This document shows, in pieces, positions 9,332 through 17,224 of a DNA stretch of 64,000 bases. The DNA lies in the NCBI GenBank assembly GCA_032251435.1, contig JAVVEH010000016.1, forward strand, positions 26,601 through 90,600, written 5' to 3'. Numbering within the stretch: the stretch's first letter is position 1; each line of letters opens with the position of its first letter. This DNA is from JAVVEH01 sp032251435 (GTDB lineage: Bacteria > Verrucomicrobiota > Lentisphaeria > Oligosphaerales > MVZH01). Under the pieces are notes generated by a model, which ran no database searches, had not been told where the DNA came from, and was given only the letters and a program-made list of their open reading frames with translations. The position numbers and the translations under genes were made by a program.

Positions 9332-9623
9332 CATTGGCGTAAACTTAAACGAAAACGCATTGGTGGCGAATGTCTTATGACTGATCCGCAGGATCTCTGG
9401 AGTGTCGGTCGCCTGCGACCGCTTTCAATTTTCGGGGCCCGCCCCGAATGGCTGCTCCGCCTACGGCGTGAGCAGCCTGATCTTCCTTATCGCGACGCGG
9501 AAGAGAGTCCGGGCAGGCCCGGACAATGAAAAGCTGTGGCAGGCCACAGGCACTCCAAAATGCTTCGCACAGTATCTCATCACCTTTCCCGGCAACATGT
9601 TGCGCTTAAGTTTACGCCAATGT
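9332..9623. mobile_element. Candidate MITE-like element with 17-bp terminal inverted repeats
   Basis: The ends CATTGGCGTAAACTTAA (9332-9348) and its exact reverse complement (9607-9623) bound 292 bp with no credible gene. The interior is a string of short palindromes, e.g. GGTCGCCTGCGACC, CGGGGCCCGCCCCG, GCTGCTC..GAGCAGC and CTGTGGCAGGCCACAG. The left flank (to 9331) matches 13315-13372 almost base for base, and the copies diverge exactly where the element begins, as expected if it inserted there. Confidence 0.55.
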
Positions 9624-9684
9624 GCTCATGCGGGAAGAAGGTACACCCACGAAGAGCCGACTAAAGTCGGTACACCAACGGGGG

Positions 9685-9720
9685 AAAAAAGTCGGCCGGG
9701 CGCGTTTCGCGCGCCCGGCC
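9685..9720 (-). terminator. Rho-independent terminator of the second PEP-CTERM gene
   Basis: An 11-bp stem GGCCGGGCGCG/CGCGCCCGGCC (9694-9704 and 9710-9720) with a short loop is followed on the minus strand by GAC and six T. It lies 37 nt beyond the stop at 9757. Confidence 0.75.
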
Positions 9721-9756
9721 GCATCTTAGCTCAATAACGTCCGCCCGTCCGCCCGG

Positions 9757-12700
9757 CTATTTCCGCCGACGGCGGAAGCAGAAACCCATCAGCCCCAGTC
9801 CGGCGAGGATTGCGGTCGAGGGTTCGGGGATTTTGGCGTAGGTCAGCACCAGATTGTTCGATGTCGCCGACAGCGACCAGGTTCCGCTCCAGACCGGATC
9901 GGACGTGAAGCTGCCTGTGTCAATGCTCCAGTACGAGGCATTGAACCCGGTGATGCCGTCGGTCGTGGTCAGGATGTCCCAGGAACGGTCCTCTTCCACA
10001 AAGTTGGGCACGTCACCCGTGGCATTGCTGGCGGTCAGCGACAGCACGTCGAGAATGTAGCTGCCAGCGGTGTCACCGGTTAGGTCGAGAGTGCCGGCGA
10101 TGGTGATTTGGTCGAAGTCGGTACCAGCGGTAGTCCCGATGAAATCGTTCGTTTCCCACTGATAGGTGAAGGAGTTCCATGTCTGACTTGTGCCATAGGG
10201 TTGAATGCCCGGGCTGTTGCCGGGGGCCAGGATGTCGCTGGTGGAGTCGAGGGTCACTGTGGCTCCGATGCGGCCGGTGCCGCCAATGGTGCCGCCGTTA
10301 TTGGTGATCGCTCCGCCCGTGTAGGCCACGGAGGAATTATAGCGGAAGGTGCCCCCGGAGGCGATGGTCACACCGGAGGTCTGGTTGATGGTGCCGTTCC
10401 CGGAGACCAGCAGCGTGCCGCCGTTGACCGCGGTCGCGCCGGTGTAGGTGTTGTCGGCATCGAGGGTGAGGGTTCCTGCGCCGTCCTTGATGACAGAACC
10501 CGCACCGCTGATGCCGGTGGTCGAGACAGTGGTATCGCCTGCTCCGCCAAAAGTGACGTCCCTAGTGTAAGCAGTGACTACTCCACCCGTGAGATTCAGT
10601 GAGGTTGCGGTATCCGAGTTGATGCGGGCGCCGCTCGCACCGATAGTGATCGGGCCACCATAAGTGTTACTGCCCGAGTAGTTGCGCAGGGCACCGCCGT
10701 TGGAGACGCCAACTCCGTTGAGCGAGAGGGCTTTCGTCGCGCCCACCGTGATGTCGTTGCTCAACTCGAGAGCGGCCCCAGCATTGACAGTCACCGTGCC
10801 CGTTCCCAACGCCGACTCATGAGCCATGCGAGTGGCACCCTCAAGCAAGTAGGTAGCGCCGTTGTAGGTGGTTCTCGCCTTGTTCATGATCAGCGTGCCT
10901 GCACCTGTCTTGACGAAATTGGAACTCCCGTTGGCAATCGCGACATCGAGCGTGAGAGTTCCCTGGTAAACGTTGATGCCCAAACTTTGGCCATTGCCAT
11001 TTGTGGGTGACAGCAGTCCTGTGGTGCCGGTGATCGTGTAGTTATTGTTCGCGCCACCCGCATAGAGAAGCACGCCCCCGCCGTTGCCGCCGTTGTAGTT
11101 CGCCATGACCAAATTATTGGACCCGAGATTCAGTGTCTGGTCATCCTCCGTATTCTCAATGCGCAGGGTATTCATCGCTTGGGTCGCGCTAACAGAGCCG
11201 GCTCCCAGCAATTGGTAGTTTGTGGTGCTGACAGATCCGCTCGAAACGAAATCGGTGTATCCGTTGTATGCGGTAATCAGGCCGTCCGCCGCGTTGGTGC
11301 TGTTGATCGCCAGATGGGAACCCACGGTCGCCCAGCCGCCGAGAATACCTGTGGTGGCGTTGTTCAGGGTATCCGTTGTGGCAATACCCCCCGCAGAAAG
11401 AGAGAGCGCATTCCGGTTGTTGAAGCCGGTGATTGCATTCAAATCAATCACAGCCGTGCCGGAACTGCGGGTGATGGAATTGGCATAATAGAGTGACATC
11501 ACCGTGTTATTGACCACTTCACCGTGGGATCCGCCGCTGACCTCGATCGTGCTACCGGAAAGATTGAGCGCCGCTCCATTCGCGAGCTTGGAGTCGTTGT
11601 TTGTTGAATAGTCGAGAACCAGAGTGCCGCCGCCGCTGACCGTGGTGGCGCCGGTAAAGGTGTTGTTCTGGTTGAGCACCAAGGTGCCTGCGCCGGACTT
11701 GATCAGTCCACCCGTGCCCTGGTTGAGCACCTGGTCGGCGGTGAAGGTGTTGCCAGCGGCCTGGATATCGAAGCCCACCGTCTTGTTGGAGTTGAGGGTG
11801 GCCGCATGACCCAGCCCGGAAAGCTGCGTCAGCGTCGTGCCCCTGATCTGGAGCGTGCCGCCGTCAAAGACGATGGCACCGCCGACGCCGGCGTTGGCGG
11901 AGGTCTCGATGCTCACGGTGCCGGCGGAGATGGTGGTGGCGCCGTCGTAGGTGTTGGCAGCCGTAAGGAGCAAGGTGCCGGCACCGCTCTTGTTGATCCC
12001 GGCGGCGAGGGTATCGTTGGAATTGCGGATGACACCGGGGAGGTGGACCGTTTTGTTGTCCACCTTAATGTTGCGCGTTGCACCGTTGAGGTCGATTTTG
12101 TTGGAGATCGTCAGGTCGGAGTCGGTGGTGTCGTTCCCTGCAATGGCGGTACTGAACCTAGTCGAGTTGAGCTCAAGGGTCGCCTGGTTGAAGGAGGCGC
12201 TGCCCCAGACAATCTCCTGTGATGCATCGTTGTTGACCGTGACCACCCGGTCGGCTCCCACAGCACTGAAACCGCTGGCGCCGCCGGTGATCTGGAATTG
12301 GTCACTGCCCGTGCCGAGATTGCGCATGAAGTCACCGGCGGCCAGTTCGATCACGCCACCATTGAGGGTCAGCGCACTGGTGCCGCCCGTGGCGCCGATA
12401 CCTCCCGGCAGGGCGTTGGCGTGACTTAGCCGCAGGATGCCGCCAGTCACCTCGGTCGTGCCGGTGTAGCTGTTGCTGGCCTGGAAGTCGATCCTGCTGG
12501 TGCCACTCTTTAAAATGCCGTTGCCCCCAGCCGCCCCGGAAATGCTCCCAGTGAAATGAAATCCGGCGTTGGTGCCTGTGTTAACGCTCGTGGTCGTGAT
12601 CGTGGTCGTGCCCGCGTTGAGCACGAGGCTGGGCAGCTTGAAGAAGATCGAACGTTGGTCGAAGGAATGTTTCTTGGAGTTGAGATTGATCGTTGACGTC

Positions 12701-13068
12701 GTGCCGTCACCGATGGTCCAGGTGGAGGCGGGATCGAAAAGGATGGTGAAGCCGTTGGCGTTGTTTTGCGCATATCCGTTCAAGGTCAGCGTGTTCATCG
12801 AGAGCGTCGTCGGCACGCTTGTGATGGTCTGAGTGCCATTCGTTGTGAATTGGGTGGTTATGTCGGCAAAGAACATGAGTTCATTGCTCGAGCCAGACAC
12901 GAATTGGCCGTTGGTGTCCCAGTTGGTGCCATCGGTCCAAGGCTGGTCGCCCGTTGCTTTTTCAATCCAAGTGTAGGTTGCCGCTTTTGCGCCCAACACG
13001 CCAGTGAAAAGGGCGGCAATCATAAGGGTGATAGTGGCAAGGCTCTTGCTGAAGGTGCTTGGGCTCAT
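9757..13068 (-). CDS. Large PEP-CTERM protein with autotransporter-associated beta-strand repeats
   Basis: 1103 residues from the ATG at 13068, preceded by AAAGGAGACC. An in-frame ATG at 13134 with a second good site (AAAGGAGACA) would add 22 residues. The signal peptide (ITLMIAALFTGVLGAKA) leads into about eight repeats of the PATR type (PF12951): GAGTLxLxxxNTYxGATTVxxGTL, for example INKSGAGTLLLTAANTYDG and IKDGAGTLTLDADNTYTG. A late LAPGNSPGI block precedes the C-terminal sorting signal IPEPSTAILAGLGLMGF followed by RRRRK. Such repeats form extended beta-helices. The protein has no C-terminal autotransporter barrel, so export is probably Sec plus exosortase. Its upstream region is a near copy of that of the gene at 7608-9011, suggesting common control. 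Confidence 0.9.
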   Translation of the reverse strand: MSPSTFSKSLATITLMIAALFTGVLGAKAATYTWIEKATGDQPWTDGTNWDTNGQFVSGSSNELMFFADITTQFTTNGTQTITSVPTTLSMNTLTLNGYAQNNANGFTILFDPASTWTIGDGTTSTINLNSKKHSFDQRSIFFKLPSLVLNAGTTTITTTSVNTGTNAGFHFTGSISGAAGGNGILKSGTSRIDFQASNSYTGTTEVTGGILRLSHANALPGGIGATGGTSALTLNGGVIELAAGDFMRNLGTGSDQFQITGGASGFSAVGADRVVTVNNDASQEIVWGSASFNQATLELNSTRFSTAIAGNDTTDSDLTISNKIDLNGATRNIKVDNKTVHLPGVIRNSNDTLAAGINKSGAGTLLLTAANTYDGATTISAGTVSIETSANAGVGGAIVFDGGTLQIRGTTLTQLSGLGHAATLNSNKTVGFDIQAAGNTFTADQVLNQGTGGLIKSGAGTLVLNQNNTFTGATTVSGGGTLVLDYSTNNDSKLANGAALNLSGSTIEVSGGSHGEVVNNTVMSLYYANSITRSSGTAVIDLNAITGFNNRNALSLSAGGIATTDTLNNATTGILGGWATVGSHLAINSTNAADGLITAYNGYTDFVSSGSVSTTNYQLLGAGSVSATQAMNTLRIENTEDDQTLNLGSNNLVMANYNGGNGGGVLLYAGGANNNYTITGTTGLLSPTNGNGQSLGINVYQGTLTLDVAIANGSSNFVKTGAGTLIMNKARTTYNGATYLLEGATRMAHESALGTGTVTVNAGAALELSNDITVGATKALSLNGVGVSNGGALRNYSGSNTYGGPITIGASGARINSDTATSLNLTGGVVTAYTRDVTFGGAGDTTVSTTGISGAGSVIKDGAGTLTLDADNTYTGATAVNGGTLLVSGNGTINQTSGVTIASGGTFRYNSSVAYTGGAITNNGGTIGGTGRIGATVTLDSTSDILAPGNSPGIQPYGTSQTWNSFTYQWETNDFIGTTAGTDFDQITIAGTLDLTGDTAGSYILDVLSLTASNATGDVPNFVEEDRSWDILTTTDGITGFNASYWSIDTGSFTSDPVWSGTWSLSATSNNLVLTYAKIPEPSTAILAGLGLMGFCFRRRRK

Positions 13069-13214
13069 GATGGTCTCCTTTCTTGCTGGTCCGTTGCTGA
13101 TCTCTGACTTCTGATTTCTGATGTGCTGACTCATCGTCTGTCTCCTTTGGCTGTGGATCCTGCTGCGTTTTGTGTTCAGGTCCTGGGTTGTATCGGTTTC
13201 AAATCGTCTGAAGC

Positions 13215-13283
13215 AAACTATCCTGAAAGAAATTGAATTCAACTATGGGACTGTTCCAAAGATGTCACAGATTTGTGTCAGAC
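13215..13283 (-). promoter_or_regulatory. Candidate promoter and regulator site of the large PEP-CTERM gene
   Basis: Minus-strand TTGAAT (13242-13237), 16-nt spacer, TAGTTT (13220-13215). Directly upstream lies TGTCACAGATTTGTGTCA (13263-13280), the block also found before the other PEP-CTERM gene. Confidence 0.4.
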
Positions 13284-13634
13284 TTGGGGCGTAGAGGGGA
13301 GAGGGGGGGGGATTGTCGGTGTACCGACTTCAGTCGGCTCTTTATTGGGCGGGCAGCCGCCCGCCATTCCGGCTAAAGCCGGTACACCAACGGAAGAGCG
13401 AATCTGCGAGGGCGCGGCCCCCGATCCGAATCCCACAGACGCGGGAAAACTGAGGGCTTGGCAGGGATTTATGAATGCAGGGATATGAAGAAAATCGAAC
13501 GTCCAACGTCCAACATTGAATTAATTATTGCCCTGAGCACTGATTAATGATTTACTGATTATTGACCTAGTTTCAAGAGAGCCGGCTGACCTGTCCCGCT
13601 CATGCGGTCGTTGTTGAACGGCTTTCAGGCTGAA
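13284..13634. repeat. Intergenic stretch with a second copy of the REP-like block
   Basis: 13315-13372 repeats the block at 9275-9331 (TACCGACTTCAGTCGG, GGGCGGGCAGCCGCCCGCC, CATTCCGG). Here it continues unbroken into CTAAAGCCGGTACACCAACGG. Short direct repeats (CGTCCAACGTCCAAC, TGATTAATGATTTACTGATTATTGA) follow. I see no gene. Confidence 0.6.
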
Positions 13635-14861
13635 TCAAATCAACCACCAGGGGATAGCCCACACGTCTTCGCGCATACGGGTTGCCCTCTCGACGGCACA
13701 AACGAGCAGTCCCGGCATGACATGTTCTCTCGGGAAACAGTCCCTGAATGAGGCGAACCCACGGCAATCCCCGATCCCGGGATTGCTTTTGCACTTGATT
13801 TCAATCGGGTACAGCTTGCCATTGAACTCAAGAATCAGGTCGACCTCGGCCCCCGCATATGTCCTGAAGTGATAAAGGCTGGGTCTTGCAGGCCAGTTCT
13901 GAAAGCTTTTCAGTATCTCAAGGATAACATAGGATTCGAACAGCCGACCCTGCATCGGATGGCCGGCAATGGCTTCAGGGGCACTGATGCGTTGGAGGTA
14001 ACATGCAAACCCTGTATCCATAAATACTCCCTTTCCCTTTCTCAATATGCGTTTCAGTGGATTGCGGGTGTATGCGGGAATGGTCAACCACTGATAGGTC
14101 GACTCCGCAATCTCGGTCCATGCAACGGCAGTCTTTCGATCAACCCCGAGTTCCCGGCCGAGTTGATTCTGATTGACCTCCTGTGCCGTATGCGCTGCAA
14201 GAAGCCGGATGAATGCGCCAAATGTCTGCAAGTTGCCTATGTCCGCGACCTTGCGCACGTCCCGCTCGATGTAGGTTTGCATGTATGAATCAAAGAAGGA
14301 AAACAGCATATCATCAGGAAAGGTTAACAACCTGGGATATCCCCCCCTGAATACTGCATCAAAGGCAGGAACGGAATCCTCCGACATGGCAAGATCTTCC
14401 GGCAGGGAACCATCGTGGAGCCAATCTTTTAGGATACCGTTCTGTGTGCTGGAGTGAATCTCGCGCCGTGACATGGGCAGAAGATTCAGAATGCCGACTC
14501 TTCCCGCCAATGATTCGGACACATCCTTCAACACAGTCAGGTTCTGAGAGCCGCTGATCACATAATGTCCGGTGCCCCCGATTTTGTCCACGCGCCGCTT
14601 GATCGCGGAGAGAAGTTCGGGCGCATATTGCACCTCGTCCAGGAACAGCGGGGGTGGATTATTCTGAAGAAAAAGGTCGGGATCCGACCGAGCCTGACCG
14701 ATATCCTGAACCGGGTCAAAGGTAATTGACTTGAACCGGTCACCAAGAATCGTTTCCACCAACGTGGTCTTGCCAACTTGGCGCGCACCCAATACGGCGA
14801 CGACAGGGAAGAACTCTAGGAATTGCTCCAGACGACTTTCAGCTAAACGAGAATGATACAT
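13635..14861 (-). CDS. DUF4143-type AAA ATPase (AAA_14 family)
   Basis: 408 residues. Walker A GARQVGKTT is at 25-33, Walker B LFLDEVQ at 72-78 and a sensor-like VISGSQN near residue 102. A middle helical part has the family motif TYIERDVRKVADIGNLQTF followed by a winged-helix-like segment. The C-terminal domain is PD-(D/E)xK-like: AEVDLILEFNGKLYPIEIK. Members of this family are common in accessory DNA and their function is not established; ATP hydrolysis and nucleic-acid binding are inferred from the motifs. The reading frame is intact, unlike the relative at 6725-7420. Confidence 0.85.
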   Translation of the reverse strand: MYHSRLAESRLEQFLEFFPVVAVLGARQVGKTTLVETILGDRFKSITFDPVQDIGQARSDPDLFLQNNPPPLFLDEVQYAPELLSAIKRRVDKIGGTGHYVISGSQNLTVLKDVSESLAGRVGILNLLPMSRREIHSSTQNGILKDWLHDGSLPEDLAMSEDSVPAFDAVFRGGYPRLLTFPDDMLFSFFDSYMQTYIERDVRKVADIGNLQTFGAFIRLLAAHTAQEVNQNQLGRELGVDRKTAVAWTEIAESTYQWLTIPAYTRNPLKRILRKGKGVFMDTGFACYLQRISAPEAIAGHPMQGRLFESYVILEILKSFQNWPARPSLYHFRTYAGAEVDLILEFNGKLYPIEIKCKSNPGIGDCRGFASFRDCFPREHVMPGLLVCAVERATRMREDVWAIPWWLI

Positions 14862-14939
14862 TTTTAACCTTTATTTATGGGAGCGGAACCCCCATAAGTA
14901 TATATGTGAAGCCTCCGATTGCAAGATGGAACATCATGT

Positions 14940-15010
14940 TTTTCCGGGAAGAGCCGGCTTTAGTCGGAGTTTTTCCCGTTGGTGTACCGACTTGAGTCGG
15001 AATCTTTCCC
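14940..15010. repeat. REP-like palindrome pair
   Basis: AGAGCCGGCTTTAGTCGG and GTTGGTGTACCGACTTGAGTCGG lie head to head, the same units as near 9283, 9657, 13320 and 13375. Confidence 0.6.
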
Positions 15011-15118
15011 GCCTTCCACCGGGAGGACGAATAAAAAAACGCGGAACCACTTGCATTCCCCACCGTAACACAATATTATATTAGCATATAGGATTGTGCA
15101 ATGATGTTTTCTCGCAAC

Positions 15119-15564
15119 ATGTACTACTGGCGACGACTTTCACCGGAAGAACGGGCGGATGTGCTGAAGCGTAGAAAAGCTCACACGGAGTTCCTATCGC
15201 CCCTTCAGGGCTCGGATATGGTCATGCACTAACCCAGGGCAAGCCCTGGGCTATTACCTGTCGGGGCGTTGCCCCTGAAAAAGGTACCTGAGTAGTTACC
15301 TCGCACTTTGTCTCGCACTTCGTCGATTTGGAGGTAGGTGGAGGTAGGTGCGAGACAAGGGTCGTCCAATCAGCCCATGGGATGGCTCTGTAAAAGTTAT
15401 TGTTGAACAACCCTGTAAAGCATGGCTGGGTGAAGAAGTGGCAGGACTGCCCTTTCTCCGGGGTGCATGAGTATCTCGCGGCATATTCACGGCAGGAAGT
15501 GCTGCGCAGATGGCAGGAGTACGACATTTCGGACATGGGCCGGGGTTGGGATCTCGAAGCGTGA
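15119..15564 (+). pseudogene. Internally deleted REP-associated tyrosine transposase (RAYT / Y1_Tnp type) remnant
   Basis: Two parts of one protein family are visible in order. 15119-15232 encodes an N-terminal segment starting MYYWRRLSPEERADVLKRRK, ending at a TAA. 15397-15564 encodes the usual C-terminal segment (NNPVKHGWVKKWQDCPFSG, then MGRGWDLEA, stop). The central HUH catalytic portion is absent and replaced by short palindromes such as ACCCAGGGCAAGCCCTGGG (15232-15250 area) and an inverted pair GTCTCGCAC/GTGCGAGAC. RAYTs mobilise REP sequences, so the many REP-like palindromes around it could be its former substrates. Family assignment rests on remembered sequence patterns. Confidence 0.65.
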
Positions 15565-15569
15565 AATCC

Positions 15570-15591
15570 CCCCGTTGGTACACCAACGGGG
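15570..15591. repeat. Perfect 22-bp palindrome of the REP-like family
   Basis: CCCCGTTGGT-AC-ACCAACGGGG: 10-bp arms around AC, just after the RAYT remnant. It shares GTACACCAACGG with the other REP-like copies. The rest of the 14862-15683 gap holds no gene I can support. Confidence 0.7.
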
Positions 15592-15683
15592 AGGGGCATG
15601 AGGAGCAGGGTGATGATTCAGCTGGCCATTGCGCGGCCAAAGGCAGTGCCTGATGATCCAACCCCGCAGCACCCAGTTGTCCA

Positions 15684-16961
15684 TCACTCTTTTCCCGACA
15701 GGACTTCCCAGGCCAGCCGGTGCTGTATGCCATTTCGGGTCCCAAACGGGGCATCGTCAAGGCTGATGACCAGCTTCGGATAGTTGTCGCGAATCATTTC
15801 AAGACTGCGGTATTCACGCTCGATGACAGCCTCGTCCGCCAGCAGATAGCAGATCTGGGCATAGATGCGGTTGCCGTCCCTCTCCAGCACAAAATCGACC
15901 TCCAGATCGCGGTAGCGGCCGACATGCACCGTATAGCCCTGTGATTTCCAGTGCAGATAGAAGCAGTTTTCCAGTCGGCGCGAAAGCCCGGGGTCGTAGT
16001 CCGGGGCCAGATATTGACGAAAAGCCAGGTCGTTGACAAAGTATTTTCGGGTCCCGGCGAGGATTTCCTTGCCCCGGATGTCGTAGCGGTTGCACTCATG
16101 GACCAGCAAGGCTTTCTGGAGATGGTCGAGATAGCGGGACAACGTCTCAAAGTTGGTCCCGGCACCTCGGCTATTAAGATGATTGACCACTTTATTGATG
16201 GAGAAATAGCTGCCGATGTTGGCACAGAGAAACTGGAACAGCTGTTCCAGCAGGCCGACATCCTGCACACCGAACTTGCGGACGATATCGTTCAGCAGGA
16301 CAGAATCCCGCAGGGCCATGACATAGTGCCGCCGGGCTTCATCGGTTTCAAGATTGATCAGTTCGGGAAGTCCTCCGCGGCGAAGATAAGTCAGCAAGCC
16401 GGCTTTGTCCGGCGCAATCTCATAGGCCGTGCAGAACTCGGCAAAGGAAAGTGAAAAAATCGCTATCGGGATGTGTCGGCCACTGAGGTAGGTCCCCAGT
16501 TCCGATGACAGCATGTGCGAGTTCGAACCGGTGACATACAGTTCAAATTCGGGCTGGGTTTCCTGCGCATAGGAAGCCGCCAGTTTTTCCCAGCCGGCAA
16601 TTTCCTGAACTTCGTCAAGCAGAAGATAAACCTTTCCGGGGGTTGCCACCCGCTCGAGGTAAAAGCGAATCAGACCATCCAACTGACGATGGTCGGTCAA
16701 GTCGGAAAAATCAATGTGCTCTTTGTCCAGATAAAAGATATTGCATGGGGCAACGCCTTGATGCAGCAGGCGCTGAACAAACTGTCGAAGAATGTAGTTC
16801 TTGCCCGTCCGGCGCTGACCAACCAGTACTTTGATCAGACGGTTCCCCGAGAAGGATGATATCCGGTCCACATAAATGGGGCGCGGGATACCGGCGCGAA
16901 CTGGCTGCCCTTGCCAATAGTTGTGCTCTTCGAGCTTGGAAAAGTATTCTTGTGGTTTCAT
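15684..16961 (-). CDS. DUF4143-type AAA ATPase with altered Walker A motif
   Basis: 425 residues from the ATG at 16961 (an upstream ATG at 16970 adds three). The P-loop reads VGQRRTGKNY, so the Ser/Thr that normally follows the catalytic Lys and coordinates Mg2+ is Asn (residue 55). Walker B is LLLDEVQEI, and YVTGSNSHML is the usual sensor region. The C-terminal part has LEVDFVLERDGNRIYAQICYLL. The fold is that of the GQRRTGKS-type subfamily, distinct from the copy at 13635. With the Asn substitution, nucleotide hydrolysis may be lost. The upstream 250 bp is A+T-rich with no clear ribosome site. Confidence 0.8.
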   Translation of the reverse strand: MKPQEYFSKLEEHNYWQGQPVRAGIPRPIYVDRISSFSGNRLIKVLVGQRRTGKNYILRQFVQRLLHQGVAPCNIFYLDKEHIDFSDLTDHRQLDGLIRFYLERVATPGKVYLLLDEVQEIAGWEKLAASYAQETQPEFELYVTGSNSHMLSSELGTYLSGRHIPIAIFSLSFAEFCTAYEIAPDKAGLLTYLRRGGLPELINLETDEARRHYVMALRDSVLLNDIVRKFGVQDVGLLEQLFQFLCANIGSYFSINKVVNHLNSRGAGTNFETLSRYLDHLQKALLVHECNRYDIRGKEILAGTRKYFVNDLAFRQYLAPDYDPGLSRRLENCFYLHWKSQGYTVHVGRYRDLEVDFVLERDGNRIYAQICYLLADEAVIEREYRSLEMIRDNYPKLVISLDDAPFGTRNGIQHRLAWEVLSGKE

Positions 16962-17149
16962 CGCTAACACTGATATTTTTTCATATTTATCTTAAAATAT
17001 ATACTTAATCATGTGATTTTTCAAGTATATATGAAAAATATTTTTCCCATGCGCAACAAGTCGGGACTGACAGGTAATGGTCCGGGAACATTTGATCGTG
17101 GTCAGGAATCTTTGTCACATGTTTGATTCAATCTGCTGGCTGTCAGACT

Positions 17150-17189
17150 TTCGTGTGTAGTTGCAGGCAGGAGTTCGTGTGTATATATT
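17150..17189 (+). promoter_or_regulatory. Promoter of the AraC-type gene with direct-repeat operator
   Basis: TTGCAG (17161-17166), 17-nt spacer, TATATT (17184-17189). TTCGTGTGTA occurs at 17150-17159 and again at 17174-17183, i.e. upstream of the -35 and within the spacer. A direct repeat of this kind is what AraC-family proteins bind, so autoregulation is possible. Confidence 0.5.
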
Positions 17190-17224
17190 AGGCTCACTAA
17201 GACTCAGCCGGCAAGTAGGTAACC

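Larger units (their letters stand above)
9087..9756. repeat. Intergenic region with REP-like palindromes
   Basis: Outside the promoter, the operator and the MITE candidate, this 670-bp gap holds REP-like units: TACCGACTTCAGTCGG near 9283-9298, GGGCGGGCAGCCGCCCGCC near 9306-9324, and CCGACTAAAGTCGGTACACCAACGG near 9657-9682. I see no gene in it. Confidence 0.6.

Noticed and set aside
9402..9737. 111-codon plus-strand frame
   Set aside because: It runs through the palindromic MITE candidate and into a terminator, so coding is unlikely.
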